Source of the DNA: Bacteroidota bacterium
Lineage (GTDB): Bacteria > Bacteroidota > Bacteroidia > Bacteroidales > VadinHA17
Reading direction: 5' to 3'
DNA length: 64,000 bases
Assembly (NCBI GenBank): GCA_016718875.1
Contig: JADKBL010000058.1
Location: forward strand, 62,001-126,000
The notes below the pieces were generated by a model. It saw only the letters and a list, made by a program, of their open reading frames with translations, had not been told where the DNA came from and did not search any database. Both the position numbers and the translations under genes were made by a program. Positions 25,882-35,414 of the stretch are shown here, piece after piece. How positions within the stretch are numbered: position 1 is the first letter of the stretch; each line of letters starts with the position of its first letter.

Positions 25882-26895
25882 TTGAAAAAGAGTATTCTGC
25901 AGACACTTAAGTTCCTTGCTTTCCTTATTGTAGGAGTGGCACTGATGTGGCTTGCATTCAGAACAGTCAATTTCAACAAACTTTTGGCAGAACTCAAAGT
26001 AGCCGACTTTTCATGGCTGCTTTTGTCTGTATTCTTTGGATTTGTGGCTTTTGTAAGCAGGGCCAGACGATGGGTTATTCTTATAAATCCACTGGGTTAT
26101 CATCCCTCCTTTATGAACTCTTTCTATGCTTTAATGACAGGCTATCTTGCAAACCTGGCACTACCGCGAATTGGTGAAATAACAAGATGCGTCGCTCTTG
26201 GCAAAAAAGAAAATATACCCGTTGACCAGCTCATTGGCACTGTGGTGATTGAAAGAACCATTGACTTCCTTTCATTACTTACAATAATGATTGCCCTTAT
26301 ATTTACAAGCAGCAATGAAATAGGATTGTTTATGAAGGAAAGTATCCTTGTCCCTATTGAGCAGAGTGTTGTTTCAGTATTCGGATCAACGTGGATTCTC
26401 TGGGCGGTACTTTTCCTGTTCGGTACTTTAGCACTTGGTTTTATAATAGGGTACAGGCACAGTCTCAGGAAAATTCGCTTCTTCGCCAAGATGTTTGATC
26501 TTGCAAAAGGCATAATAAACGGACTCAAAACAATCACAAATCTGAAGCATAAGTGGGAGTTTGTTTTTCATACAGTCTTTATCTGGCTCAACTATGCCCT
26601 TATGACATGGGTTGTCGTATTCTCGCTGGAAGCAACATCTCATATAACATTCGGCAACAGCATTTTCCTGCTGGTAATCGGAGGATTGGCTATGTCAGCA
26701 CCTGTCCAGAGCGGACTGGGAGCTTTTCATTATATAATATCAAGAGGACTTCTTATTGTCCATGGTATTCCGCTTGAGGACGGGCTTGTATACGCACTGC
26801 TTACACATGAGTCTCAGCTGATTTTTGTTGTAATAATTGGAGCCATTTCCTTTTTCATGATTTTCAGAAAACATACTGCTGATAAGGATGGCTAA
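25882..26895 (+). CDS. Flippase-like integral membrane protein (LPG synthase TM domain, YbhN family)
   Basis: 337-aa membrane protein with about eight hydrophobic helices and the conserved LPRIGEITRCVALGKKENIPVDQLIGTVVIERTIDFL segment of the AglD/LPG_synthase_TM family (the run is at about residues 93-130). Members are thought to flip or transport lipid-linked molecules; the substrate is unknown. The start is a TTG at 25882, two bases after the panD stop; no ATG exists near the N-terminus, and the first helix would be lost with a later start. The 3' end overlaps radA by 8 nt. Confidence 0.82.
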   Translation: MKKSILQTLKFLAFLIVGVALMWLAFRTVNFNKLLAELKVADFSWLLLSVFFGFVAFVSRARRWVILINPLGYHPSFMNSFYALMTGYLANLALPRIGEITRCVALGKKENIPVDQLIGTVVIERTIDFLSLLTIMIALIFTSSNEIGLFMKESILVPIEQSVVSVFGSTWILWAVLFLFGTLALGFIIGYRHSLRKIRFFAKMFDLAKGIINGLKTITNLKHKWEFVFHTVFIWLNYALMTWVVVFSLEATSHITFGNSIFLLVIGGLAMSAPVQSGLGAFHYIISRGLLIVHGIPLEDGLVYALLTHESQLIFVVIIGAISFFMIFRKHTADKDG

Positions 26896-28252
26896 GAACA
26901 AAACGGTTTTTGTATGCCAGAACTGTGGTGCCGAATCACCAAAATGGATTGGAAGATGTCCTTCATGCAAGGAATGGAACAGTTACCATGAAGAGATAAT
27001 TCCTTCAGGAAATAATAAACATGATTCCGCTTTCATCCTTACCCAGGAAAAAAGAAAACCGGAACTTCTTGACAACATCAAATCTGATGAATTCAGCAGA
27101 CAAAAATCAGGTGTTGCAGAACTTGACAGGATACTCGGAGGAGGAATTGTCTCCGGTTCAATTATACTTCTCGGAGGAGAACCAGGAGTAGGAAAATCAA
27201 CACTTGCACTTCAGATTGCTCTGGCACTGAAAGATAAAAAAATCCTTTATGTCTCGGGTGAAGAGAGCGAGGAGCAAATAAGCCTCAGAGCTAAAAGAAT
27301 GAAAGATTCAAATCCTGAATGTTACATTCTCAGTGAAACGGAACTCGAAAGGATATTGGTTCATGCTGAAAATCTAAAGCCAGGACTGATAATAATTGAT
27401 TCCATCCAGACAATTAGCACATCTGCCCTTGAATCATCGGCAGGTACAGTATCTCAGGTCAGGGAATGTGCGGCACAGCTGCTTAAATACTCAAAAATAA
27501 CAGGTATCCCCATATTGCTTATAGGCCATATCACCAAGGACGGAACACTGGCCGGACCAAAAGTACTTGAACATATAGTTGATGTTGTACTCTATTTTGA
27601 AGGTGACAATAATTATGTCTACAGGATCTTAAGATCAGTTAAAAACAGATTCGGGTCAACAGCTGAACTCGGTATTTTTGAAATGGTGGAAAAAGGACTC
27701 CGGGAAGTGTCAAATCCTTCAGAATTATTTATTAACCAGCACGATGAAGCTCTGAGCGGTGTTTCAATAGCTGCTACTGTTGACGGTCTCCGCCCCTTCC
27801 TGATCGAGACCCAGGCTCTTGTCAGTTCAGCTGTATATGGAACACCACAAAGAAGCTCAACAGGTTTTGATATACGCCGTCTTAACATGCTTCTTGCTGT
27901 ACTCGAAAAAAGAGCAGGGTTTAAACTTGGAATAAAGGATGTATTTCTGAATATAGCCGGTGGAATAAAAGTGAATGATCCTGCAATTGATTTGGCAATA
28001 CTCAGTTCAGTACTTTCGTCCAACCTGGATATTCCCATTGGCCGTGAAGTCTGTTTTGCAGGTGAAGCCGGACTTTCCGGTGAAATAAGGCCGGTATCAC
28101 GCATTGACCAGCGGATCAGGGAGGCCTCAAAGATGGGATTCACTAAGATCTATATCTCAAAATATCACAGGAATGTCTCCTCTGAGGGACTTAATATTGA
28201 AGTTATCTCTGTCGGGAAAATTGAAAACCTTGTAAGATCGCTGTTCAGCTAA
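26888..28252 (+). CDS. radA: DNA repair protein RadA
   Basis: 454-aa RecA-like branch-migration helicase for recombination intermediates. An N-terminal zinc finger (CQNCGAESPKWIGRCPSC), Walker A GGEPGVGKSTLALQIA, the RadA-specific KNRFGS motif (in RSVKNRFGSTAELGIFEM) and the Lon-protease-like C-terminal domain (from about residue 280; GGIKVNDPAIDLAI) are all present. Full length and intact. It overlaps the upstream membrane protein gene by 8 nt. Confidence 0.97.
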   Translation: MAKNKTVFVCQNCGAESPKWIGRCPSCKEWNSYHEEIIPSGNNKHDSAFILTQEKRKPELLDNIKSDEFSRQKSGVAELDRILGGGIVSGSIILLGGEPGVGKSTLALQIALALKDKKILYVSGEESEEQISLRAKRMKDSNPECYILSETELERILVHAENLKPGLIIIDSIQTISTSALESSAGTVSQVRECAAQLLKYSKITGIPILLIGHITKDGTLAGPKVLEHIVDVVLYFEGDNNYVYRILRSVKNRFGSTAELGIFEMVEKGLREVSNPSELFINQHDEALSGVSIAATVDGLRPFLIETQALVSSAVYGTPQRSSTGFDIRRLNMLLAVLEKRAGFKLGIKDVFLNIAGGIKVNDPAIDLAILSSVLSSNLDIPIGREVCFAGEAGLSGEIRPVSRIDQRIREASKMGFTKIYISKYHRNVSSEGLNIEVISVGKIENLVRSLFS

Positions 28253-28260
28253 TCAGGCAA

Positions 28261-28297
28261 GTTGCTACCGGCTACCGGTTGCCGGTCGCCTGTCGCC
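28261..28297. repeat. Five degenerate 7-nt units (CCGGYTR type)
   Basis: Five consecutive 7-nt units beginning at 28261, with consensus close to CCGGTTR, fill the gap between the convergent radA and PBP1A genes. The unit resembles that of the 482-564 array (CYGGGTR/CTGGTTG). No inverted arm is seen here. Confidence 0.65.
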
Positions 28298-28298
28298 C

Positions 28299-30647
28299 TT
28301 AATACCTGTACCTTCTCGCATTATCCCTACGAGAATTCTGCTTCTTAACCTTCTCACAGTCAAGTTCCCAGTGGAAATCGGCAGGTCTTTCAAACTCATC
28401 AGCCTCCATAATTCCAAACTGGGGATCAGAATAAACCTTTTTCAGGAATATGGCAAATACAGGAAGTGCCATATTGGCTCCCTGACCCTCGTTTAGGGTT
28501 TCAAAATGAATAGCCTGATCTTCCCATCCACTCCATACTCCTCCGATAAGGTTAGGGGTTACACCCATGAACCATCCGTTTGAATGGTTTTGTGTGGTAC
28601 CTGTCTTTCCTCCAATCTGGTTCTTCAGATTATAAGGCTCTACCCGCATTCTTCTGCCGGAACCGGTAAGAACAACATTCTGCAAAAGATTAATCATCAG
28701 ATATGCATGTTCTTCACTCAACACCTCTTCAATCTTTGGAGTAAATCTTGAAATGACGTTTCCATTCTTATCTTCAATCCTGGTAATGTACATGGGCCGG
28801 GTATAAACACCTTTATTTGCAAATGTACCGTAAGCCCCTACCATCTCCTCCAGTTTTATGTCAGAAGTCCCAAGGAAAATTGAAGGAACCGGATCAATAA
28901 AGCTGCGTATTCCCATTTTGTGCATCAGGTCGGTAACTGCAGTCGGCTTGAACTGCTGCATCAGCCATGCCGAAATGTAGTTCTCCGACTGGGCCAGCCC
29001 CCATTTAAGCGTAACCATGCGTCCGTGATAATCTTTGGGACCTGAGCTTTTGGGAGTCCAGGGAATACTGTCGCCCACATCAAATGAACGGGGAATATTT
29101 TCCACTTCATAACATGGAGAATATCCATTCTGCATCGCAATTGTATATAGGAATGGTTTGATGGTACTTCCGACCTGTTTCCGCTGCTGTGTAACTGCAT
29201 CATATTTAAAATACCTGAAGTCAGGGCCTCCCACATAAGCCTTTACATAACCGGTATGAGGATCCTCAACCATAAATGCTGACCTGACAAAAAACTTGTA
29301 GTATCGTACAGAATCAAGTGGAGTCATTACGGTATCTATCTCCCCCCTCCATGAAAAAACTCTCATTTTAACAGGAGTATTGAATGCCAGCATTATTGAA
29401 TCTTCAGATATACCGGCTCTTTTCATGTCATTATACCTGTCAGTCCTTTCAACTGAAGTCAGCATAATTTCCTCAACCTCCTTTTTAGTAAGGTCATCAG
29501 AATAGGGAGGATTTTTGAAACCCTTTGCCCTCTTGTAAAAATCAGGCTGGACTTCCTGCGAAAGATGCTCTGTAAGAGCTTCTTCCGCATATTTCTGCAT
29601 TTTGGAGTTTATAGTTGTATAAATTTTGAGCCCATCCTTATATAGATCGTATGGAGTACCATCAGGTTTTTTATTTTTACTGCACCAACCGTAAATAGGA
29701 TTGTTGTCCCACTCCCAGCGAGCTTCATCGTAGGAACTCTGCCTTACATATTTATTTCTGTCAGGTTCAGGCCTTCTCATCATAAGCCTGATATACTCTC
29801 GAAGATATGTGGCCAGACCTGTATTGTGATCTTCAACCTTAAAAATAGACTCAATTGGCAGTTTTATAACCGAATCAGCCATCGCAGGTGTTATGTAACC
29901 ATATTTGGCCATTTGAGAAATAACAACATTACGCCGCTCAAGCATAAGATCATAATTTCTTACCGGATTATATAATGCAGAATTTTTCAGCATGCCAACC
30001 AGTACAGCCGACTGCTGAAGATTAAGTGAATCGGGAGTAGTATTGAAATAAACCTTTGCGGCTGACCTTATCCCAATGGCATTATAAAGGAAATCGAATT
30101 TATTGAGATACATTGCAATTATCTCCTCTTTGGTATAGAAGCGCTCAAGCTTGACTGCGGTCTGCCATTCCTTGAATTTGGAAACTCCAAGCTTAATTAC
30201 TTTCATTACCGCTGAGGACCTTGCAGTGTCTCTGGGATATAATTGTTTTGCAAGTTGCTGCGTTATTGTACTTCCTCCGCCTGTATTCTGACCCAGAAGT
30301 ACCGATTTTATTGCTGCTCTTCCCAGCCCCCTGATATCCACACCGGAATGTCTGTAATAACGTATATCTTCCGTGGCAATAAGAGCATCTGTCAGCCAGG
30401 GCGAAAGATCTTTGTACTCGGTCCATGTAAGATTCTCAATGCTAATCTTTCCGAGCAATACTCCATCCTCTGAATATACCTCTGCCGAAAGCCAGTATTC
30501 AGGATTTTCCAGTTCCCTGAAAGAAGGCATCGGCCCAAGTCTTTCTTTGGAAATAAGGATGAAAAGAAGTAATACAAATGCAAATGGCAATATGAACAGA
30601 GTCCAGAACCAAATCAGATATTTTGTGTTATCTGTAAAGCGTATCAT
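28299..30647 (-). CDS. mrcA: Penicillin-binding protein 1A (class A, transglycosylase/transpeptidase)
   Basis: 782-aa bifunctional peptidoglycan synthase. A single N-terminal TM (about 10-32) is followed by the GT51 domain with EDIRYYRHSGVDIRGL (catalytic Glu) and GGSTITQQLAKQLY, then the transpeptidase domain with GSTIKPFLY (SxxK), SENY (SxN) and GGKTGTTQNHSNGWFMG (KTG). The C-terminus has a basic tail. Full length. The gene is preceded by a TAnnTTTG-type element and faces radA. Confidence 0.95.
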   Translation of the reverse strand: MIRFTDNTKYLIWFWTLFILPFAFVLLLFILISKERLGPMPSFRELENPEYWLSAEVYSEDGVLLGKISIENLTWTEYKDLSPWLTDALIATEDIRYYRHSGVDIRGLGRAAIKSVLLGQNTGGGSTITQQLAKQLYPRDTARSSAVMKVIKLGVSKFKEWQTAVKLERFYTKEEIIAMYLNKFDFLYNAIGIRSAAKVYFNTTPDSLNLQQSAVLVGMLKNSALYNPVRNYDLMLERRNVVISQMAKYGYITPAMADSVIKLPIESIFKVEDHNTGLATYLREYIRLMMRRPEPDRNKYVRQSSYDEARWEWDNNPIYGWCSKNKKPDGTPYDLYKDGLKIYTTINSKMQKYAEEALTEHLSQEVQPDFYKRAKGFKNPPYSDDLTKKEVEEIMLTSVERTDRYNDMKRAGISEDSIMLAFNTPVKMRVFSWRGEIDTVMTPLDSVRYYKFFVRSAFMVEDPHTGYVKAYVGGPDFRYFKYDAVTQQRKQVGSTIKPFLYTIAMQNGYSPCYEVENIPRSFDVGDSIPWTPKSSGPKDYHGRMVTLKWGLAQSENYISAWLMQQFKPTAVTDLMHKMGIRSFIDPVPSIFLGTSDIKLEEMVGAYGTFANKGVYTRPMYITRIEDKNGNVISRFTPKIEEVLSEEHAYLMINLLQNVVLTGSGRRMRVEPYNLKNQIGGKTGTTQNHSNGWFMGVTPNLIGGVWSGWEDQAIHFETLNEGQGANMALPVFAIFLKKVYSDPQFGIMEADEFERPADFHWELDCEKVKKQNSRRDNARRYRY

Positions 30648-30666
30648 CGGCGCCTGATGTTTGCGC

Positions 30667-30674
30667 CAAAAATA
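30667..30674 (-). promoter_or_regulatory. -7 element (minus strand) for PBP1A gene
   Basis: Reads TATTTTTG on the minus strand, 19 nt before the start codon. It matches TAnnTTTG but has no clear -33 partner. Confidence 0.4.
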
Positions 30675-30768
30675 GTAAATAATAAAGAATCTTACAGGTT
30701 TATTTTGAAGATTGCCACCTAATTGATTTACTTTGTCGTGTTTTTAAAAGAATTAATCTCACCTTAAA

Positions 30769-33072
30769 ATGGTCGAAAATCTTGTAATTGTTGAGTCACC
30801 TGCGAAAGCAAAAACCATTGAAAAATTTCTGGGAAAGGATTTCCGTGTAGTATCAAGTTTCGGGCATATAAGAGATCTGGCAAAGAAGAATCTCGGCATT
30901 GATATTGAGAACAATTTCAGTCCTACATATGAAATCCCAAAGGACAAAACGAAGGTTGTTAATGAGCTCCGAAAGCTGGCAGCAGATTCAAATAACATAT
31001 GGATTGCATCTGATGAGGACCGCGAAGGAGAAGCTATTGCCTGGCACCTTGTCAGTGTTCTGAATCTTGATCTGGCAACCACAAAAAGAATAGTATTTCA
31101 TGAAATAACCAAGGAGGCGATTGCCAATGCCATTGAGAATCCCCGCCAGGTTGACATGAACCTTGTAAATTCCCAGCAGGCCAGGCGCATCCTTGACAGG
31201 ATCGTTGGTTTTGAGATCTCCCCAGTGCTTTGGAAAAAGGTGCAGCCTGCACTTTCTGCAGGAAGAGTTCAGTCGGTAGCAGTAAGGCTGATTGTGGAAA
31301 GGGAAAGGGAAATAATTTCTTTTGAAACAGAATCTGCTTTCAGGATTACAGCAATTTTTGAAATCAGTTCACAGGGAAAAGAAAATGCTATTATTAAAGC
31401 AGAGGCATCGAAGCGTTTCAGTGATGATAAAGAAGCTCATAAATTTATTGAATTATGCCGCGATTCACAGTATTCGGTTGGTAATGTTACAGTAAAACCG
31501 GGCACCAGATCACCTGCGCCGCCTTTCACAACATCAACACTCCAGCAGGAGGCATACAGGAAACTCGGTTTTTCAGTGGCACAGACAATGGCCGTTGCTC
31601 AGAAACTTTACGAGGCTGGTAGGATAACCTATATGAGAACCGATTCAACTAACCTGTCCAAACTGGCCCTTGTCAAATCTAGGGAGATGATTGTATCTGA
31701 ATATGGTGAAAAATACTCAAAGACAAGGCAGTTCAAAACCAAATCAAAAGGAGCACAGGAAGCTCATGAAGCTATAAGGCCTGCTTATCTTGATCATCCA
31801 ACAACTACAGGTACAGCAAATGAGAAGAGGCTCTACGAGCTTATCTGGAAAAGAACAGTCGCTTCACAAATGTCTGATGCGGAAATTGAGAAGACTACAA
31901 TACTAATTGATATGAATAATTCGCCGGTCACATTCCAGGCCACAGGCGAAGTGATCAAGTTTGACGGATTTCTCACGGTCTATACTGAATCAACCGACAC
32001 GGAAAACAGTGATGATGAAAGGTATGTTATACCACCGGTTAAAAAAGGTATGCCACTACTATATAATAATATAACTGGTACACAGAGATTCACAGCACCT
32101 CCTCCCAGATATACAGAAGCCAGTCTGGTTAAAAAGCTTGAAGAGCTCGGAATAGGAAGGCCCTCAACCTATGCTCCTACGATTTCGACAATTCAGAACA
32201 GGGGTTACGTGTCACGGGAAGACAGACCGGGTGAAAAACGCAATATCCAGATAATTACACTTTCGAAAGGCAAGATATCCTCCTCAATAAAATCTGAAAT
32301 AACCGGTAAGGAAAAGTCAAAGCTATTTCCACAGGATATTGGTATGATAGTAAATGATTTCCTTCTTGAAAACTTTTCTGAAATTGTTGATTATCATTTT
32401 ACTGCAGAAGTGGAAGAACAGTTTGACGAGATAGCCGAAGGCAACCTTAAATGGACCGGGATGATAGATAAATTCTACAAGCCATTCCATAAAACCGTAA
32501 CAAACACGCTGGAAAAGAAAGAGAGAAAAACCGGAGTACGAATTCTTGGAAACCACCCTGAAACCGGAGAACCTGTTACTGTCAGAATGGGCAGGTTCGG
32601 ACCTGTTGCCCAGATAGGTGAATCGGGAAATGACGAAAAACCAAAGTATGCAAGCCTTGCCAAAAACCAGCTGCTTGAAACTATTACACTTGATGAAGCA
32701 CTGAATCTTTTCCGTCTGCCACGTCCGGTGGGTGAACATGAAGGAACAGAAATAATTGTAGGAGTCGGAAGGTTCGGTCCGTTTGTCCGTTTCCAGGGGA
32801 AATTTTTCTCTCTAAAGAAAGGTGTTGACGATCCTTATACAATTACTCTTGAGAGAGCCGTTGAGCTGATTAATGAGAAGAATGAAAATGATAAGAAAAA
32901 GGTCCTTAAAGACTTTGGTGATATTATGCTTCTGAACGGAAGATATGGTGCATACCTTACTAAGGACAAACAAAATTTCAGGCTTCCTAAAGGAACTGAT
33001 GCGGAGAAGCTTACAAAGGAAGACTGCATAAGGATCATAGAAAACAGTGATAAAACCAAAAAGAGTTCCTGA
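30769..33072 (+). CDS. topA: DNA topoisomerase I (type IA)
   Basis: 767-aa enzyme that relaxes negative supercoils. The TOPRIM domain starts at the N-terminus (VIVESPAKAKTIEKFLG; SDEDREGEAIAWHL supplies the acidic Mg2+ site). The catalytic Tyr is residue 288 in RITYMRTDSTN. EEQFDEIAEGNLKW and GIGRPSTYAPTISTIQNRGY are core motifs. The C-terminal 200 residues hold repeated topoisomerase C-terminal modules (VRMGRFGPVAQIG; VGVGRFGPFVRFQG; LNGRYGAYLTKDK) rather than Cys4 zinc fingers. The next gene begins 9 nt downstream. Confidence 0.96.
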   Translation: MVENLVIVESPAKAKTIEKFLGKDFRVVSSFGHIRDLAKKNLGIDIENNFSPTYEIPKDKTKVVNELRKLAADSNNIWIASDEDREGEAIAWHLVSVLNLDLATTKRIVFHEITKEAIANAIENPRQVDMNLVNSQQARRILDRIVGFEISPVLWKKVQPALSAGRVQSVAVRLIVEREREIISFETESAFRITAIFEISSQGKENAIIKAEASKRFSDDKEAHKFIELCRDSQYSVGNVTVKPGTRSPAPPFTTSTLQQEAYRKLGFSVAQTMAVAQKLYEAGRITYMRTDSTNLSKLALVKSREMIVSEYGEKYSKTRQFKTKSKGAQEAHEAIRPAYLDHPTTTGTANEKRLYELIWKRTVASQMSDAEIEKTTILIDMNNSPVTFQATGEVIKFDGFLTVYTESTDTENSDDERYVIPPVKKGMPLLYNNITGTQRFTAPPPRYTEASLVKKLEELGIGRPSTYAPTISTIQNRGYVSREDRPGEKRNIQIITLSKGKISSSIKSEITGKEKSKLFPQDIGMIVNDFLLENFSEIVDYHFTAEVEEQFDEIAEGNLKWTGMIDKFYKPFHKTVTNTLEKKERKTGVRILGNHPETGEPVTVRMGRFGPVAQIGESGNDEKPKYASLAKNQLLETITLDEALNLFRLPRPVGEHEGTEIIVGVGRFGPFVRFQGKFFSLKKGVDDPYTITLERAVELINEKNENDKKKVLKDFGDIMLLNGRYGAYLTKDKQNFRLPKGTDAEKLTKEDCIRIIENSDKTKKSS

Positions 33073-33081
33073 TTTAATATT

Positions 33082-34251
33082 ATGGTAGATCTTAATGACT
33101 ATTTCAATCCTGTAAGTATTGAGAGTCCTGATTATGAGCACCTGACAGGTCAGGCTGTTTTCCCTCATACAATTACAATCCATACGGAGAACAATCCTAT
33201 AAAGGATATTGGAAAATTCAAGATAGCTCTCCTCGGTGTACCCGAAGGCAGGAATTCTCCTGACCCCGGAACAATGAAAGGACCAGATGCAATAAGAGCC
33301 CAGTTGTACAAGCTTGCAAAGATCCCGGGAAAAACACGGATTATTGATCTTGGAAACATGAAGCAGGGAACAACATTCAATGACACTGTTGCGGGCCTTA
33401 CCGATGTTCTTACATACCTGCTGAATGAGAATGTGTTTCCTGTTATAACCGGAGGCAGCAGTGCTATATTACCTGCGCTCGACAGAGCTATGTCAAATCA
33501 GAAAAAAAAATACACTCTTGCTTCAATAGATTCTAGGATTGATTACAGTCATGAAAAGAAAGTATCTGATTCATTCAATTATCTGAACTCAATAATAAAC
33601 AACCATAAAAGCACCTTCAGCCATTATATTAATATAGGGTATCAGACATATCTCAACGATCAGCAGGTTATCAACCGCTTTCTCAGGCGCCGCTCAGAAC
33701 TTGTAAGAATAGGAGATGTCAGACAGGCTATTTATCTGACAGAACCACTTCTGCGGGATTCTGATATAGCAATATTTGATATTTCTGCTGTAAGGCAATC
33801 GGATGCTCCGGGAACAATAAGTCCTTCTCCAAACGGGTTCTATGGAGAGGAGATATGCCTTCTCTCAAGATATGCCGGTATTTCAGATAAAATAAAAATA
33901 TTCGGTTTATTTGAAGTCAGTCCCGATCTGGATATCCGCAATCAGACCACAGGTCTTGCTGCACAGATAATTTGGTTTTTTCTGGAAGGATTTTCCCAGA
34001 AGCAATATGAGACTCCTGTTCTCGGACTGAGCAATGCCGGAAGGTTTACTAAATATCATGTAAGGGTAACCGACCTCGAAGATGACCTGATTTTTGTCAA
34101 GAGTAACCTTACTGACAGATGGTGGATGGAGATTCCATCGGATAAGGACCAGAACAACTATATAGCCTGCTCTCACGATGATTATCTGAAGGCAAACCGC
34201 AATGAAGTTCCTGACAGATGGGTAAGTGCTGTGGAAAGACTAAAGTCGTGA
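33082..34251 (+). CDS. Arginase/formimidoylglutamase-fold protein with degenerate metal site
   Basis: 389-aa ureohydrolase-fold protein. IALLGVPEGRNSPDPGTMKGPDAIRAQL and APGTISPSPNGFYGEEI resemble the arginase/HutG family, but the Mn2+ ligand motifs are lost. GGxHS reads GGSSA (124-128), DAHxD reads DSRID (150-154), and the SxDxDxxDP motif reads FDISAVRQSD (232-241). It is probably not a hydrolase. It is commonly annotated as formimidoylglutamase, which I would not trust. It follows topA by 9 nt and sits 172 nt before the T9SS operon. From memory the linkage to T9SS genes recurs in Bacteroidota, so a non-enzymatic structural or regulatory role is possible (inference). Confidence 0.8.
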   Translation: MVDLNDYFNPVSIESPDYEHLTGQAVFPHTITIHTENNPIKDIGKFKIALLGVPEGRNSPDPGTMKGPDAIRAQLYKLAKIPGKTRIIDLGNMKQGTTFNDTVAGLTDVLTYLLNENVFPVITGGSSAILPALDRAMSNQKKKYTLASIDSRIDYSHEKKVSDSFNYLNSIINNHKSTFSHYINIGYQTYLNDQQVINRFLRRRSELVRIGDVRQAIYLTEPLLRDSDIAIFDISAVRQSDAPGTISPSPNGFYGEEICLLSRYAGISDKIKIFGLFEVSPDLDIRNQTTGLAAQIIWFFLEGFSQKQYETPVLGLSNAGRFTKYHVRVTDLEDDLIFVKSNLTDRWWMEIPSDKDQNNYIACSHDDYLKANRNEVPDRWVSAVERLKS

Positions 34252-34295
34252 GAATTAACCTGCACAATATTTTACTCTTTTCGCAGTTCGTAATA

Positions 34296-34335
34296 CTGAT
34301 CACAATCCCTCGTCATATTTGACGATCAGTTGATC
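34296..34335. promoter_or_regulatory. Overlapping inverted repeats upstream of the T9SS operon
   Basis: Three overlapping dyads lie between the arginase-like gene and porP: CTGATC (34296-34301) with GATCAG (34324-34329); a tight hairpin CGTCA-TATT-TGACG (34311-34324); and the palindrome GATCA-GT-TGATC (34324-34335). No T run follows, so an operator or RNA structure is more likely than a terminator. No consensus -7 element is apparent in this gap. Confidence 0.4.
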
Positions 34336-34423
34336 AAATAAATTTATTGAAATTTGTTTACGAACGGGATTTTTATTTATTTTACTGGTTCAACCAAAGT
34401 GAAGCACAAGACCTGATAACATA

Positions 34424-35368
34424 ATGAAAAAAATATCCGGAATACTTCTTTTTTTCATTATCACAATAATTCCGGGATTCTCCCAGCAGGATCCCCTGTC
34501 GAGCCATTATATGTTTAATACTCTGACATATAATCCAGGTGTTGCCGGTATATCCGGAATGATATGTGCCACTGCACTTAACCGTCAGCAATGGGTAGGT
34601 TTCGAAGGAGCACCTTCCACTACGATTTTTAATATCAGTACTCCTCTTCCAATATTTAATGGAAATAATGGTGCCGGATTGATAATTGAAAGTGATAATA
34701 TAGGTTTTGACAAGGATATAAATCTTTCAGGTGTCTATTCATATCATCTTGATTTAGGTACAGGAAAACTGGGTATTGGCGTCAGTCTCGGTATGCTTAA
34801 TAAAAAACTTGAGCCTACCTGGGAAATTCCTTCAGGAGATATTCACACTCCTGCATCAGGAGATCCTCTCATTCCCGAAAACAAGGAGAGCTATGTTGCC
34901 TTCGATGCCGGACTTGGGCTGTATTACAACGCTGATAATTATTACGCTGCCCTTTCAGTTACTCATATCAACCAGCCTAAAATTAAATTTACAAAAGGTA
35001 CTCCTTACGTAAGCAGGCATTATTACCTTACTGCCGGTTATACTCTTCAGATGAGAAATCCTTCTTTTGAACTGATACCATCTGTCCTTGCGTTCAGTGA
35101 CGGTAAAACAATGCAATTTACAGTGAACTCACTTTTGAGATACAATAAAAAACTTTGGGGAGGCGTTTCATACAGAGCCGGGGATGCTCTTGTGGGTATG
35201 ATCGGACTGGAACTTTACAACGGACTGAGGCTTGGGTATGCTTATGATTTCACGGTTTCTGATATGAGTAAAAGCAGTACCGGATCTCATGAATTCATGG
35301 TTAACTACTGTTTTGATCTGAATCTGGGCAAAAGCCCTATGAAATATAAAAGTATCAGATTTTTATGA
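34424..35368 (+). CDS. porP: T9SS outer-membrane protein PorP/SprF family
   Basis: 314-aa beta-barrel protein of the PorP/SprF family. A signal peptide (residues 1-20, ending GFSQ) is followed by QDPLSSHYMFNTLTYNPGVAG, the family's N-terminal signature (the run is at about residues 22-42), and repeated amphipathic strands. PorP-like proteins sit with the PorK/N ring, or assist secretion of specific cargo (SprF with SprB). As the first gene of porP-K-L-M-N this copy is most likely PorP. The gap to porK is 46 nt. Confidence 0.9.
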   Translation: MKKISGILLFFIITIIPGFSQQDPLSSHYMFNTLTYNPGVAGISGMICATALNRQQWVGFEGAPSTTIFNISTPLPIFNGNNGAGLIIESDNIGFDKDINLSGVYSYHLDLGTGKLGIGVSLGMLNKKLEPTWEIPSGDIHTPASGDPLIPENKESYVAFDAGLGLYYNADNYYAALSVTHINQPKIKFTKGTPYVSRHYYLTAGYTLQMRNPSFELIPSVLAFSDGKTMQFTVNSLLRYNKKLWGGVSYRAGDALVGMIGLELYNGLRLGYAYDFTVSDMSKSSTGSHEFMVNYCFDLNLGKSPMKYKSIRFL

Positions 35369-35414
35369 TTATTAAAAAAAAATAACTTACTTGCATTATA
35401 AAATATATTCGTAT

